64,000 bases of DNA from Triplophysa rosa (GCF_024868665.1 NC_079893.1:13243016-13307015); one strand, 5' to 3'; positions 35,001 through 46,990 are shown, counted from the stretch's first letter. Numbers and translations: made by a program. The notes: a model not told the origin generated them from the sequence alone.

Positions 35001-36355
35001 ATTATATAAATTGTATTACATTTCTTTAATCATGCAAACATGTTACATAATTGGTTCGAATGTACAGTTTGACTCACTTCATCACTTCTATAATCAGTAG
35101 AGTGCTGATTATAACAGTGCTGGTTTCTTTTTGCTGACATTATGTTGCATTTCACGTTATGCAGCAGCTCGTGTTAAGTTAACATAGGCATATAAAAACG
35201 TTTGTGCTGCCTTTGTAATGTGTTTCGGGGTGACTCGACTCAGTCGCGCTTCAAGTTTGCTGTGTTTTACCGGCGATCGTGAAGGAAAATAAGACGCCTT
35301 GTAAAACGCGTGGAGACACAGAATACGTGTGTGTGCTTCCCCTTCTCCCAGAGACTTCTCTCTTTATATGAGATAAGCAGCACATGCTCGCAAACTGATG
35401 TCCGCCAGGTGGGACAAGAATATTTTCGTCTCGTTTTTATTAGTTGACGAAAATGTCAGTATATTTTTATTACAGTTTTCGTTATCATGCATTCATTTTT
35501 ATTTAGTTATCGTCTCGTTTTCGTCAGTGAAAACATGTCGTTAACGAATACTTTTCGTCATAGTTTTCGTCAACGAAATTAACACTGTCTGGATACCACC
35601 CCCAGTCTAACGGACAGACGGAGAGAGTGAACCAGGAGATAGAGAAGACGCTTAGATGCTTGGCAAAGAACAATCAGACCACGTGGAGCTCTCGTTTGAT
35701 ATGGGCAGAATTTGCACATAACACCCTGCACCACTCGTCCCTTAACATGTCCCCCTTTGAGTGCCAGTTTGGTTTTCCCCCTCTTTTGTTTCCTGGGCAG
35801 GAGTCAGAGGGATGTGTTCCTGCTGCGGCTCAACTGGTTCGCCGCTGTCAACGGACCTGGCAGAAGGCCCTGGCAGCACTGCAAAGAGCCAGTCAACAAC
35901 AGCGGAAGCAAGCAGACCGACGCAGAAGGGTAGGACCAAGACTTCGTCCCGGTCAGAGGGTGTGGCTCTCAACCAGAGATCTTTCTATGCGGGTGGAATC
36001 TTGCAAACTTGCTCCACGTTTTATCGGCCCTTTCAAGATTCTTAGGAGCATAAACCCAGTGTCCTACCGTCTACTTCTCCCCCAGGTCCCCCACATTCCA
36101 TATCTCTCGACTAAAGCCAGTTGTCTGTTCTTCTCTCTCCGCAGCTCACAAACCTGCCCCGGCTGCTCGCATCATCAATGGACAACCCGCGTACATGGTA
36201 CGTAGGCTGGTGGACTCTCGTCAGGTCCGCGGAAAGACACAGTACTTGGTCGACTGGGAGGGGTATGGCCCAGAGGAGCGCTCTTGGGTGCCAGCTCGAG
36301 ATGGACCCAAAACTCATTTCTGACTTTCGTCGTACCCAAAGATTCCATCAAGGGA
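32003..36355 (+). pseudogene. pol: pol of Ty3/gypsy element: protease, RT, RNase H, integrase, chromodomain
   Basis: The protease has the FIDSGAAGNF active-site box (near 32092) and LVLGHPWL (about 32325). The reverse transcriptase has [30 protein letters not shown] and the catalytic IYLDDIL box (about 33235). RNase H starts with [14 protein letters not shown], then is cut after NRELLAVKVALEQW, joining directly to sequence just before the integrase zinc finger. The integrase keeps HHCC residues (HDSLPSGHPG, CVVCTQNK), LDFVTGLP and SDRGSQF, and [14 protein letters not shown] after an inserted element. The chromodomain follows ([18 protein letters not shown]). Frame changes occur near 32290, 32905 (G/T homopolymer), 33490 and 36105; stops at about 33773 and 34100. 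Clearly inactive. Confidence 0.93.
34438..35587. mobile_element. hAT-type element in integrase, 1,150 bp, perfect 8-bp duplication
   Basis: Termini CAGTGTTAATTT (34438) and AAATTAACACTG (ending 35587) are flanked by TCTGGATA on both sides (34430-34437 and 35588-35595). The subterminal parts repeat TAGTTTTAGTC and TTTTCGTCAACGAAA. No coding sequence. The insertion falls between the SDRGSQF part and the [10 protein letters not shown] part of the integrase core. Confidence 0.95.
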
Positions 36356-36384
36356 ACGTCAGGAGCCGTTATTAGAGGCTCTTC

Positions 36385-36774
36385 TGTTGTTTACCTCCCA
36401 GTCGATAGGGGCGCCTCTCTCCAGATTCAGGCCGAATGCCACACTAATTAAGACTGATGTACCACACCTGTGTTTAACCCTATTTAAGTTGGCTTGTGCC
36501 ATGCCTCAGTGTTCAGTCTTGAGCCTATGTTACCAGTGATTTATGGAAAGTATTGACTGTGTCAATCTATTGTTTTTGAGACTCTGTAGTTTACCTTTAT
36601 TTTCCTTTTGTTTGTAAGTAAAGACTACCTTTTGCTGAATATCCTCGACTCCTTGTTTCTGCTGCCTCCGCTCTTGGATTCATTAAAAGCAAAGGATTAG
36701 CTCAGTCGGTAAAATCAACAACTTTCTAAGCGGGAGACCCGGGTTCGATTCCAACCTGGAGCAGACCTGTTACA
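36385..36774 (+). repeat. 3' LTR
   Basis: About 97% identical to the 5' LTR by eye. Differences cluster in the tRNA-like last 80 bases. Confidence 0.92.
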
Positions 36775-37283
36775 TAAAGCAATATGGGCCAGTTTGAACT
36801 AAAAGACAGAGAAGGCTGGTATACGCTGATTGTGGAATTAAATTCTAGAATAAAGACAGACTGTTTCACATGTTGATTTCCTTTTGTTCGCGTCAGTAGG
36901 TTTATTTCATTATTTGATCCGAGATGAAGCAAATAGGCCAACACTTGTGCCGGAACTTCTCGCATTATTAAGACGATTTAAATTCGCCAAAATTTGAGCC
37001 TTGAAATCATTATAAACTGTAAAAACTAAGCATCATTAATAATTACAATTACAATATCAAGGGGAATAATATAAAAAATATGCTTTTGACATAGTCAGCC
37101 CAGCCATATCGTAATTAAACCTATTCATTTATCACAGGAAAAAATAAGAACGACTAAAAGGAAACGAATGTGTGTGTTTTTTTTTATTAGTTGAGCGCTA
37201 TTTCTTAATTACAAATAAATATTATTATAGTCCTATCTATTTCTGATAGTTCCAGGCGCTAATAGACGCGCATGCATTTAAGT
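36775..37283. other. No recognised feature
   Basis: AT-rich, no gene or repeat terminus recognised. Confidence 0.4.
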
Positions 37284-37550
37284 CGTGGCCACAAGATAAG
37301 GATGTCGGTTCCCTCAACATACTAAGTCGTAGCCACAAGATAAGGAAGTCGTTCCCTCAACATAAGAAGTCGTGGCCACGAGAAATGATGTCGTTCCCTC
37401 ACCATAGGATCTTGAGGGAACGACTTCACATTGCGTGGCCACAACATAAGGATGGCGTTACCTCAACAAGCTGATCTCGTTTGCCACAACATAATATCGC
37501 GTTCCCACGAGGTAATATCTCATGGCCGCAACATATTATCATGTCCCTCC
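37284..37550. repeat. Degenerate tandem repeat with GTGGCCAC core
   Basis: Imperfect units of about 45 bases built on AGTCGTGGCCACAAGATAAG and GTCGTTCCCTCAACATA repeat five or six times; one unit near 37405-37440 is inverted (GAGGGAACGACTTC). Confidence 0.7.
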
Positions 37551-37616
37551 CGGTCTCCGTACAGAACAGATATGGTGTCAAAGCAATAATTGATTTAATT
37601 TCTATTAACACACATT

Positions 37617-38613
37617 GGGCCTCATTCATGAAACATTCGTAAATATATGAATAAATTCCGAGTAATTTGAGAGTAAAACGGACCTTCCCGAAAACTTTCC
37701 TCCGGATTGACAAATACTTCGTAAACGTCAGATTTGATAGTAAAATATGTTCACATACTTTAATGAATTCCAATCACTCGTAAACAGGGCGTGCATGCAC
37801 GCTCATTCACAATTAGCATAATCACCGCCTATGAATTACTGCAACGCAAATTACGTATCTAAGAATGCTATAGAATCCTCTGGACTCAATTCTCAGGTTT
37901 TGCTACATTATATTGCATAAACGCATAAGAGACTAATAGGCTTTATGCCTAACAATAAATTAATAAATTAAACTGTGTCTACCAACCGTTTTTAGCCATC
38001 TGAAATAATACCTGGTGCTCTTCTGAAAACGACCAGCTGGTGGCGCTTGAGAACGCTTTGGAGGCACTGCGCGTTTTTCCATAGTCGCTTTGGTTGCTGT
38101 GATTTGGAATATCCACGGCAGTTACATGTTACTAGTATCTTGTTTTTGAAGAATATTAATGCATATAAAAATGCAGTAATCAATAATATTAACTTCTCCA
38201 TTGCTGTGTTGTACAAATATGATGGTTGGTCAATGTAGTGTTTGTCCCGCCTCTCCTCCACTGTGATTGGACGGCTGTGTAAAAAAGGGATAGTGACGAG
38301 CTCTGCGTTTTACCCAAAATTAAAGAGTAAAAAACGAAACAAGAAAGGGTAAAGAAACTCGTGAGATATCATTATGATACATACAGTAGAGCATGAAAAA
38401 ATGCAGTGTAATAAATTTGTCTAAAAGAATACAGAACGTTTGAATGTTTTACGCACCATTTACACGTGATAGGGAGCAGGTGTAAATTTCTTCCGTACCA
38501 ACTAACATTTAGAAAATACGAACATTTTCATGAATCCGAAAATTTACGTCAGAATGACTTTACGAACGACCCACACAAAAAATCGTTCTCCGCGTGTTTC
38601 ATGAATGAGGCCC
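37617..38613. mobile_element. MITE with GGGCCTCATTCATGAAAC termini, 997 bp
   Basis: GGGCCTCATTCATGAAACA at 37617 returns as GTTTCATGAATGAGGCCC ending at 38613. ATT flanks both ends (37614-37616 and 38614-38616), a possible 3-base duplication. It spans a CCAAT-poor AT-rich interior with no transposase. Confidence 0.85.
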
Positions 38614-38616
38614 ATT

Positions 38617-38895
38617 CCCTGATAGCACACCTACATCTGACAGACATCTATTTGATGTCTGCATTTTCATCTGCAAAATATCTGGAAGATGCTGTTTGCT
38701 CATCTGCCCTACATCTCTGAGATGTCTGCTGTCCGATGTCATAGAGACCTCTAGAAGATGTCTATAAGATGTGTATGATTTAGAATGGATGTACAATAGC
38801 AACAAGATATTTAGCAGATGTTTTTACACAGCAGATGTTTTCCAGATCTCCAGATCTTTAGCAGACATCTTACAGATGTACCTGTGCTATCTGGG
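38617..38895. mobile_element. Short MITE with CCC(T/A)GATAGCACA termini, 279 bp
   Basis: CCCTGATAGCACA at 38617 and TGTGCTATCTGGG ending 38895 are inverted repeats. The interior is built of AGATGT and ACATCT motifs in both directions. It begins only three bases after the end of the preceding MITE. Confidence 0.75.
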
Positions 38896-39430
38896 TTGTG
38901 TACTGAATGTCTTCACTATGCCAGTGTCCACAGCCTCTGTAAGAGCATTGTCAAGCTCATGATTCATGAAGTTTGTAGAATGCACCAAAGTGATAAATGT
39001 GTTTACAGAAGGGAGATTGCGCAACTGGCTATCTGGGGCAGGCAAAACAACCTAGAAGTGAATGCACTCGAGACGGATCGTACAAAATGCAGTCCAAATT
39101 GGCAACTCATTGTATTTGTTTCAGTATTTTTATGTTTACAATTTAGCCCAGAACATGTGGTATTCCATTTGGACAACATTGTTCTTTTAGTTGTGGACCT
39201 CCTGCTGTTGGTTTTCACTGGGTGTTATTAGATCATCACAGAACTGAAGAATTATGTTTGAGGCGTAGTCCATCTGAAATCCACCTGCTAGAGTTTGGCG
39301 CTGTGGAGATTGTGCAAATTTTGTGGAAGCGAGGCGTGACTGTGTTTCTCCTAGACTTGCCGATTTGGCTTTCCACTGTTCATGTAATCACATGCACTGC
39401 AACATTGGTTGGTAATCTGGACTAAATAAA
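38896..39430 (+). other. Decayed sequence with possible LINE remnant
   Basis: Around 39000-39090 the + strand encodes YRREIAQLAIWGRQNNLEVN, reminiscent of the post-YADD part of Rex1-type LINE polymerases. Nothing else on either side supports it. Confidence 0.4.
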
Positions 39431-39432
39431 AT

Positions 39433-40230
39433 TATCACAGACAACAGTTTTGATATACTCTGCCTTACCGAAACCTGTCTTAAACCAAATTATTATTTCG
39501 GTCTAAATGAGTCTACCCCACCAAACTACTGTTATATTCATGAGCCACGTCCGGTTGGTCGAGGTGGTGGTGTCGCAACAATCTTTAGAGACTTTCTTAC
39601 TGTAACTCAGAGAACGGAGCATAAATTTAAATCATTTGAAGTGCTTGCGCTGATCGTAATTGTTCCAAACAAAAGTAAAAATACACTGCTTTCACTTACA
39701 TTGGCTACTGTGTATAGACCCCCTGGGCCCTACGCTGATTTTCTGAAAGAGTTTGCCAACTTCTTATCGGACCTATTGGATAACGTTGATAAAGTACTGA
39801 TTGTCTGAGATTTTAATATCCACCTAGAAAGTGCTAATGATGCATTAGCAGTGGCGTTTACAGAGCTAATACACTCTTTTGGAGTAACACAACACATCAA
39901 TAGACCCCACTCATCGATTTAATCATACACTAGACTTGATTATATCTCACGGAGCCGATGTAACCAATGTAGATATTATACATCAAAGCGACGAAGTCAC
40001 CGATCACCATCTTATAACATGTACACTGCGCACTGCAGAAATCAGCTGTATAACTCATTATCGACAGGGTAGAACAATTACATCGACTACTAAAGATAGT
40101 TTAGCAAAGAACTTGCCAGATCTGACTCATTTAATAACCATACCAATAAATACAGAATCGCTCGATGACATGACCAGCAACATGGGCAATATTTTCTCTA
40201 ACACATTAGAAGTCACATTAAGTTGCCGTT
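39433..40230 (+). pseudogene. LINE endonuclease domain (outer LINE, 5' part)
   Basis: The translation carries the APE-type endonuclease: DILCLTETCLKPN, then PVGRGGGVATIF, TVYRPPGPYADFL and a DFNIHLE box whose preceding Gly has become TGA (39806-39808), then LDLIISHGADV and the terminal SDHHLI-like DEVTDHHLITC. L2/CR1-like LINEs of cyprinids have this order. Another LINE is inserted after 40230, and the reverse transcriptase part of the outer LINE continues at about 43190. Frameshifts are present, so it is inactive. Confidence 0.85.
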
Positions 40231-40262
40231 AGCCGCTCGTTACGGCTAGACATTATAGTTTT

Positions 40263-43185
40263 GCACTTAAAAGCATGGAGCTAGTTGATCGCGGTTTGAT
40301 CCGTGGCCCATTCAAGTCGTTCAGGCTTTGTTTTGCTAATCGAGAAGGCATGTTCAGCTGTATTCTGTTCGCTCTAATCTCAACACATACTTAAGCGGTG
40401 CCTCTACGCTGGCGCGGTAAGTGTCAGCGGTAGCGTCAGCCCTCGTGTTCAGCCCACAGTGTGAAGCCCTCAGTTCAGACGAGTGTGAAGACTGACGAGT
40501 GTAAAGACCTGCGACTCTACCTGTGCGACAAGACCGACGAGTGTAAAGACCTGCGACTCTGCCTGCGCGACTCCACCGAGCAAATATTCCACACAATCTT
40601 CTTTATGCAACAACTATTCATTTCAATACCATGCTGTTAATATCACTTCTCCCACTCAGCTCAGTGTTGTTGTAGTTTACCGCCCCCCAGGTCCTCTTCA
40701 CAACTTCATTGAAGAGTTAGATGTGCTGCTGTCATCATTCCCGGAGGATGGCGGCCCTCTTGTAGTCTTTGGGGACTTCAACATCCACCTGGAGAAACCC
40801 TATGCTTCTGACTTCCACACCGTCACTGCCTCGTTCGACCTCACACGCCTCGCCACAGCTGGTACTCACAGATCAGGAAACCAGTTTGATCTCATCTACT
40901 CCCGTAACTGCACCACAGATAACATTAAAGTCACACCTCTTCACATTTCTGACCACTTCTTCATCACTTTCAACATGCTCCTTCCTACATGCACTACACC
41001 TACACCACCACCTGTTTATTTTAGACGGAACCTCTCTCCCCTAGCACCCTCTCTGCTTAAGTGACATCCTCTCTTCCCTCCAACTTTGCATCTCTAGATG
41101 TTGACACTGCCACCAACACCTTATGCTCAACACTTACATCCTGTCTAGATAACCTTTGTCCTCTGTCCTCCAGACCAGCTCGCACCACCCCCTCCTGCCC
41201 TTGGCTGTCTGACATTCTCAATGAACAACGGAGTACACTCAGGGCTTCTGAAAGGAAATGGTGCAAGACCAAGAATCCTGCTGACCTAAGGGACTACCAG
41301 TCACTACTCTCCTCTTTCTCTGCTAGTGTTACCACAGCTAAAACGTCTTTCTATACCACCAAGGTGAGCAATGCACCTAACACTCAGCAGCTTTTCAAGA
41401 CATTTAACTCTCTTCTTTGCCCCCCTCCTCCCCCGCCCACTTCATCTTTGACTGCGGAGGACTTTGCTGTATTTTTCACTGAGAAAAAACATCATCCATC
41501 AACAAACAATTCTCAGCACCTCAGACCTCCGTACACACTACCCTCACTTCAAACATTTAACTCTCCTCTTTCGCTGACTGACACTTAAGTCACCAGACTT
41601 CTCTCCAGCCACCCCACCACCTGTCCCCTTGACCCAATCCCCTCCCATCTCCTTCAGGCCATATCCAGCACACTCACACACATCATCAACACCTCCCTGC
41701 TCACCGGCACTTTTCCATCCACATTTAAACAGGCCCAGGTCACGCCCCTACTTAAGAAACCCATATTGGACCCCTCTACTACGGACAGTTACAGACCTGT
41801 CTCTCTCCTCCCATTTATTGCAAAAACACTTGAAAGGGCAGTTTTCAACCAGCTGTCTTCCTACCTATACCAGAATAAACTACTGGATGACAAGCAGTCT
41901 GGCTTCAAAACAAACCACTCCACTGAGACTGCACTGCTATCTCAGGTCACAGAAGCACTGCGGCTAGCCAAGGCGGAATCTAAATCCTCGGTCCTGATTC
42001 TGCTAGACCTATCTGCAGCATTTGACACTGTCAATCACCAGATACTGCTAGCAACCCTGTCATCTCTAGGAATCTCAGGCTCTCCTCTCCGCTGGTTTAA
42101 ATCCTACCTCTCCGGCAGATCTTTCAGGGTGTCATGGAGGGGCTCGCTGTCCACTGCTCACCACATGATCACTGGGGTCCCTCAGGGATCAGTGCTTGGA
42201 CCGCTGCTTTTTTCCATCTACACAACATCCTTGGGACCCATTATATGGGCACACGGCTTCTCGTATCACTGTTATGCTGACGACACCCGGATCTACATCT
42301 CGTTCCACCCAGACGATACTACTGTAGCAGCTCGCACTACAGCCTGCCTAGAAGACATCTCAGTTTGGATGAAAGAGCATCACCTCCAGCTGAACCCTGC
42401 CAATACAGAACTACTCGTGTTTCTGGCACACCCCATGGTGCAACACGATCTCACCATCCAACTTGGCAATACCACAATCACTCCTTCCAAAACAGCCAGG
42501 AACATTGGAGTTATATTTGATGAACAGCTGTCCTTCAATGATCACATTGCAAAAACAACGCGGTCATGCCGATATGTCTTATTCAACATTAGAAAGGTTA
42601 GACCCTATCTCACTGAGTATGCGGCACAACTCCTTGTCCAGGCCCTGGTAATCTCAAGGTTGAACTACTGCAATGTTCTCCTTGCTGGACTTCCTGCAAA
42701 GGCTATCAATCAAACCACTCCAGCTGGTTCAGAATGCAGTAGCACACCTCGTCTTACAAGAGAGCCCCAAAAGGGCTCATGTGACACCCCTTTTCATCTC
42801 TCTCCACTGGCTACCTGTTGAAGCCCGTACATTCATTCATGCATTATTTACATTCATGCATTTGGCAGACGCTTTTATCCAAAGCGACTTTCATTGCTTT
42901 ATCCTATACATTTATACATAGGCATGTGCAATCCCTGTGATCAAACCCACAACCTTGCATTATTAACGCAATGCTCTTACCACTGAGCTACAGGAAAGCT
43001 ATCAGATTTAAGTCACTAATGCTTGCCTACAGGACTATCACTGGATCTGCACTTGTATACTTTCACACCCTCCTACACCCCTACACCCCATCAAGAACCC
43101 TGCGTTCAGCAATCCAGCGGCGTCTTGTATTGCCTTCTCATAAGGGCAGTAAATCGCTTTCCCGCTCATTGTCCTTCACAAACTG
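40263..43185 (+). pseudogene. L2/CR1-like LINE inserted in another LINE
   Basis: A nearly complete ORF2: endonuclease from about 40660 (VVVYRPPGPLHNF, VFGDFNIHLE, ISDHFFITF), a linker, then reverse transcriptase from about 41600 (TTDSYRPVSLLPFIAKTLER, DDKQSGFKTNHSTETALL, LLDLSAAFDTVNHQILL, GVPQGSVLGPLLFSIY and the catalytic CYADDTRIYI near 42270), ending near 43180. Breaks: frameshift near 41060, stop at 41586-41588, frameshift near 42715, and a SINE at 42848-42999. The segment 40263-40620 before it, with a direct repeat of GACGAGTGTAAAGACCTGCG, may be its 5' region. Longest intact frame 351 codons. Confidence 0.88.
42848..42999 (-). repeat. tRNA-derived SINE, minus strand, in LINE
   Basis: Reverse of the family at 3124: tail TTACATTCATGCATTTGGCA, then CAAAGCGACTT, B-box complement GATCAAACCC, and head CTGAGCTACAGGAAAGCT. 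Splits the LINE between WLPVEAR and RFKSLMLAY. Confidence 0.92.
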
Positions 43186-43189
43186 GAGT

Positions 43190-45240
43190 GCAAATGGAAC
43201 ATCTAAACCTCCAACATACTTATTAGACCCCATACCAACCAAATTATTAAAAGAGTTACTACCTGTTGCAACTGAGCCCATTCATAAAATTATCAACTCG
43301 TCAATCAATCTAGGCCATGTCCCAGGACCCTTTAAGCTTAGACCCCAGTGAACTAGCAAGCTATAGACCGATTTCAAATCTCCCTTACCTGTCTAAAATA
43401 GTAGAAAAAATAGTGTCCACTCAGTTGTGCTCTTTCTTACAAAATAATGACATACACGAAAAATTTCAGTCAGGCTTCTGACAGCATCATAGCACTGAAC
43501 GACACTCGTTAAAATTACAAAGGACCTGCTTATACATTTACATTACATTTACATTCATGCATTTGGCAGAAGCTTTTATCCAAAGCGACTTACATTGCTT
43601 TATCCTGTACATAGGCATGTGCAATCCCTGGGATCAAACCCACAACCTTGCGTTGTTAACGCAATGCTCTTACCACTGAGCTACAGGAAAGCTATAAGTA
43701 TCAGATACTATCTGATACTTATAGTATCAGATAAAGGCAACATCTCACTCCTAGTGCTGCGTTCAATATTGTAGACCATAACATAGATTGCTTACACAAT
43801 TATACTGGTATTCAGGGACAGGCACTACAATGGTTCAGATCTTACATATCAGATAGATATCGATTTGTCTATTTAAATGGGGAATCGTCAAATGTAACGC
43901 AAGTAAATTATGGATTACCTCAGGGATCTGTTTTAGGACCCTTGCTATTCTCCATATACATGCTTCCCCTTGGCAACATTATTAGAAAACATGGAATTAG
44001 TTTCCACTGTTATGCAGATGATACTCAGCTATACATCTCATCAAGACCAGATGATTCCTTCCAGCTATCCAAATTGGCAGAGTGCATCCAAGATATGAAA
44101 CATTGGATGACTAGTATTTCTTTCTTTTAAATTCCAATAAAACAGAAATATTACTTATTGGACCAAAGACACGTAAACAGAATATTTCGGATTATAACCT
44201 GCAAATTGAAGGCTGCACTGCACTGTACTCCAACAAATATAGTTAAAGACCTAGGTGTTATATTAGACAGTAACCTGTCATTTGGAAATCACATCTCAAA
44301 TGTCACAAAAAATGTCTTCTTCCACCTTAGAAATGTTGCCAAATTACATTGCTGATGCAGAAAATCTTATTCATGCATTTGTGACCTCAAGACTTGACTA
44401 TTGTAATGCACTACTTAATGGTTGTCCTGCATCATCAATAAACAAACTACAGTTAGTTCAGGATGCAGCTGCCAGAGTTCTAACCAGGTCCAGAAAGTAT
44501 GATCACATAACCCCAATTTTATCACCCCTTCACTGGCTACCCATTAAGTATCATAGTGACTTTAAAGTTAATTTAATTACTTATAAAGCCTTAAACGGTT
44601 TAGCCCCTACGTACATAACTGAACTTCTATCACACTATAACCCATCACGCCCTCTAAGATCTAAAAACTCTGTACTTTTGATAACACCTAGAATAACTAA
44701 ATCCACCAAAGGGGATAGAGCTTTCTCATACATAGCACCTAAACTCTGGAATAGCCTCCCCGATACTATTCGAGGGTCAGACACACTCTCACAATTTAAA
44801 TCTAGATTAAAGACACATCTTTTCAGCCAAGCATTCACTTAATGCATAATATGCAAAATATGCTAATTAGTCTCTTTCTGTCTTCCTCCCCCGCCTAGGG
44901 AGAGATTACGCCAGGCCCAGATGAACGTCATATGCCCATCCCTAACTAGAGATTATGCTAGCTCCATCTGAACATCCCGTGCCATCCTCCTGCGAGAGCC
45001 TGCATACTGACTGACCATCCCAGCTCCAGTTCAGGCAATTCCATCGTTGGCAATAGGTGCGAACATGCATTATAAGCAACATAAACTTTTAGTGAATCAA
45101 CAGTGATGCAGGGATAATGCAATGATGTATTGTGTGCATGTGCTATAGTTCCGCCCCCCTGCACTCCTTCTGGAGGTCACCTGTTTTTGGAAATTATTGT
45201 ACAACTGTATCTGTCTTTTATAAATGTGATAAAACTAAAT
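43190..45240 (+). pseudogene. Outer LINE, reverse transcriptase and 3' end
   Basis: Continues the outer LINE after the inserted one: LDPIPTKLLKELLP, then a decayed fingers/palm region, GLPQGSVLGPLLFSIYM and the catalytic HCYADDTQLYISS box (about 44010), KDLGVILDSNLSFGNHI, DYCNALLNGCPASSINKLQL and the C-terminal LWNSLPDTIRGSDTLSQFK, stopping at 44842. A 3' UTR-like stretch follows to about 45240. Frameshifts near 43750, 44130 and 44290 and a SINE at 43533-43693 inactivate it. Confidence 0.87.
43533..43693 (-). repeat. tRNA-derived SINE, minus strand, in outer LINE
   Basis: Tail TTACATTCATGCATTTGGCA, body with CAAAGCGACTTACATTGCTT, head CTGAGCTACAGGAAAGCT. Same family and same orientation as the copy at 42848. 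A small palindromic patch (TATCAGATACTATCTGATAC) follows. Confidence 0.92.
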
Positions 45241-45660
45241 ACTCTTCGAAGATATGAAGTATGCAATACAACTCTATAGGTACTCAAGATTAATATGAGA
45301 TTGGCAGAAACTGCGTGCGTTACATTCGCTTGAAGGGTGATATAATTTGGGATTGGTTTTCAGGGTCCTCAGATTGGTCTTCATTTTTACGCCACCATTT
45401 CCATCGTACAAATGAGCATACGTTGATAGACGTGGTAGATGAATAGAGTCATCCTTAAAATAGAATGCACTATAATTTAAGACAATTTAAACAGCATTAG
45501 TCCTTAGCCATTTATAAGTTTATTATTTTGTTTTCATGTTTAAAAAGTATATTGCAAGATCAGTACAAAAGGTCATTTGGTTATTCTTGTCTTGTAAATG
45601 TAATTTTTGCCCCCAAAAAATGTTTTATTTTAAAGCAGAGTTAAAACTATGTATCTTAGG
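45241..45660. other. No recognised feature
   Basis: AT-rich, no gene or repeat terminus recognised. Confidence 0.4.
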
Positions 45661-46131
45661 CCCAGTATCTTAATTTAACTAAGGCATAGTCCTGGCTTAA
45701 AGTCAACATGAAATCAAACAGGAAAATTCTAAGTGTTTTACACAGAGTTGCAGTGAATATTATAAATCATTTATACGTGCACACCATTTTTTTTTTCAAA
45801 ATTTGCACTTGTAATCTTTAATCAAAAATGTTAAACTCCTCACACCTCTCAACAACAACTCTTCACCACATGACGTAAGCAACAAAAAAGAGGTAGTACT
45901 ATACTGACTGTCCAATGGCCAGGCATTTTTAGCCCTCCCCTCCAGGCCCAACTTACAACAAACCAATCACAAAGGGAAGGGCAAAATAAAGCCCTGCCCT
46001 ACTTTTTTTTTTCAAATTTCAGAAGCCGTTTCACTTGGATATACAGTATGTCATGATACTGAAAAGAAGTCAATCGCAAATTCCGTCTCATGGTGACTTT
46101 AAGTTAAGATGTGTCTGTGAAACCGGGCCTT
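45661..46131. mobile_element. Repeat with nested TTAA-flanked MITE
   Basis: An outer repeat (GGCCCAGTATCTTAATTTAA ... TGAAACCGGGCCTTAA) is interrupted by an inner element beginning AGTCAACATGAAATCAAA and ending TTCCGTCTCATGGTGACT, with TTAA on both sides (about 45699 and 46099), about 400 bases. Confidence 0.7.
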
Positions 46132-46990
46132 AACGTTCCAAATTAATCTTGTGTTGTTTGACAGTTTGAAAAGGGAAATAAAATAAAGTTGGAACATACA
46201 ATTTGGAACAAAGTCACTGATCACTTCAGAGACCCAGTTCTTTTTTATATGGGGAAAATAAGAACTAACGCAGAAATTCCGGTTAAAGTAAACAAAAATG
46301 TGCTGTCTTTTAATTTCTTATTGTTTTCAGATGGGACGTCAAATAGGTTAAACATGGACCTTCACGCACCTGATGTGAGATTTGATCGTATCCACCACTC
46401 ATGTCTACTTTTGGTGGCGTTTATAAATAAATATAACATTATCTTAACAATATAGTAAAAACATTTAATTTATACATTTACAATTATTCATTTTAATGCA
46501 AAACATTTCTTATGTTCATTTCACTTCATTAAAAACCTTAATATCATTCAATTGTAAAAACACAAAATCTCAAATTGTCACGCATTGTTGTCTGTGGTAA
46601 TGTATGCAGGAATAAGAAATAGCTATGTCTGTTTTCTATTAAAACAAGCAGTTTTATTTGCTCAAGACGAATATTGAATTATACATTTAAAATAATATGT
46701 TATTATACATAAATAATAAGATATCGCTGCTGTCCTTCTGAAACCTCATATCTCCATATTTCGTGATTTTAATTTTTTGCCATAAATTATTATTAGTCAC
46801 CCTTTATGTTTGTCACGGGTTTTGCAAATATCTAACCAATAAAAAGTATTAAAAAGTGTTTTCCAACAATTTAAAGTGTACAGTTCTTTTCCATTTCCTG
46901 AAAACAGTGAATTCGTACGGTGGAGATATACAAATCTAGAATTAACTGTATAGATTATACAAGAATCCACTATCTATAACTGTCTAATCC
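46132..46990. other. No gene recognised downstream of cars2
   Basis: AT-rich; an 88-codon open frame at 46189 gives no recognisable product. This stretch may include the 3' UTR of cars2 (a minus-strand AATAAA lies near 46652), but the transcript end cannot be fixed. Confidence 0.35.

Larger units (their letters stand above)
29358..36774 (+). mobile_element. Ty3/gypsy LTR retrotransposon with chromodomain (Sushi-like), defective
   Basis: Two LTRs of 391 and 390 bases flank gag and pol in the order capsid, zinc knuckle, protease, reverse transcriptase, RNase H, integrase, chromodomain, the layout of vertebrate chromovirus-type Ty3/gypsy elements. The LTRs differ at about 12 positions, so the insertion is not very recent. 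The body carries stops, frameshifts, an internal deletion and two inserted DNA elements (about 30680-32000 and 34438-35587). The five bases beside the LTRs (TGAAC and TAAAG) do not match, so no target duplication is visible. There is no envelope gene. Confidence 0.95.

Noticed and set aside
41061..41588. A separate 175-residue host gene
   Set aside because: It is the linker between endonuclease and polymerase of the inserted LINE, in continuity with the polymerase frame after one stop.
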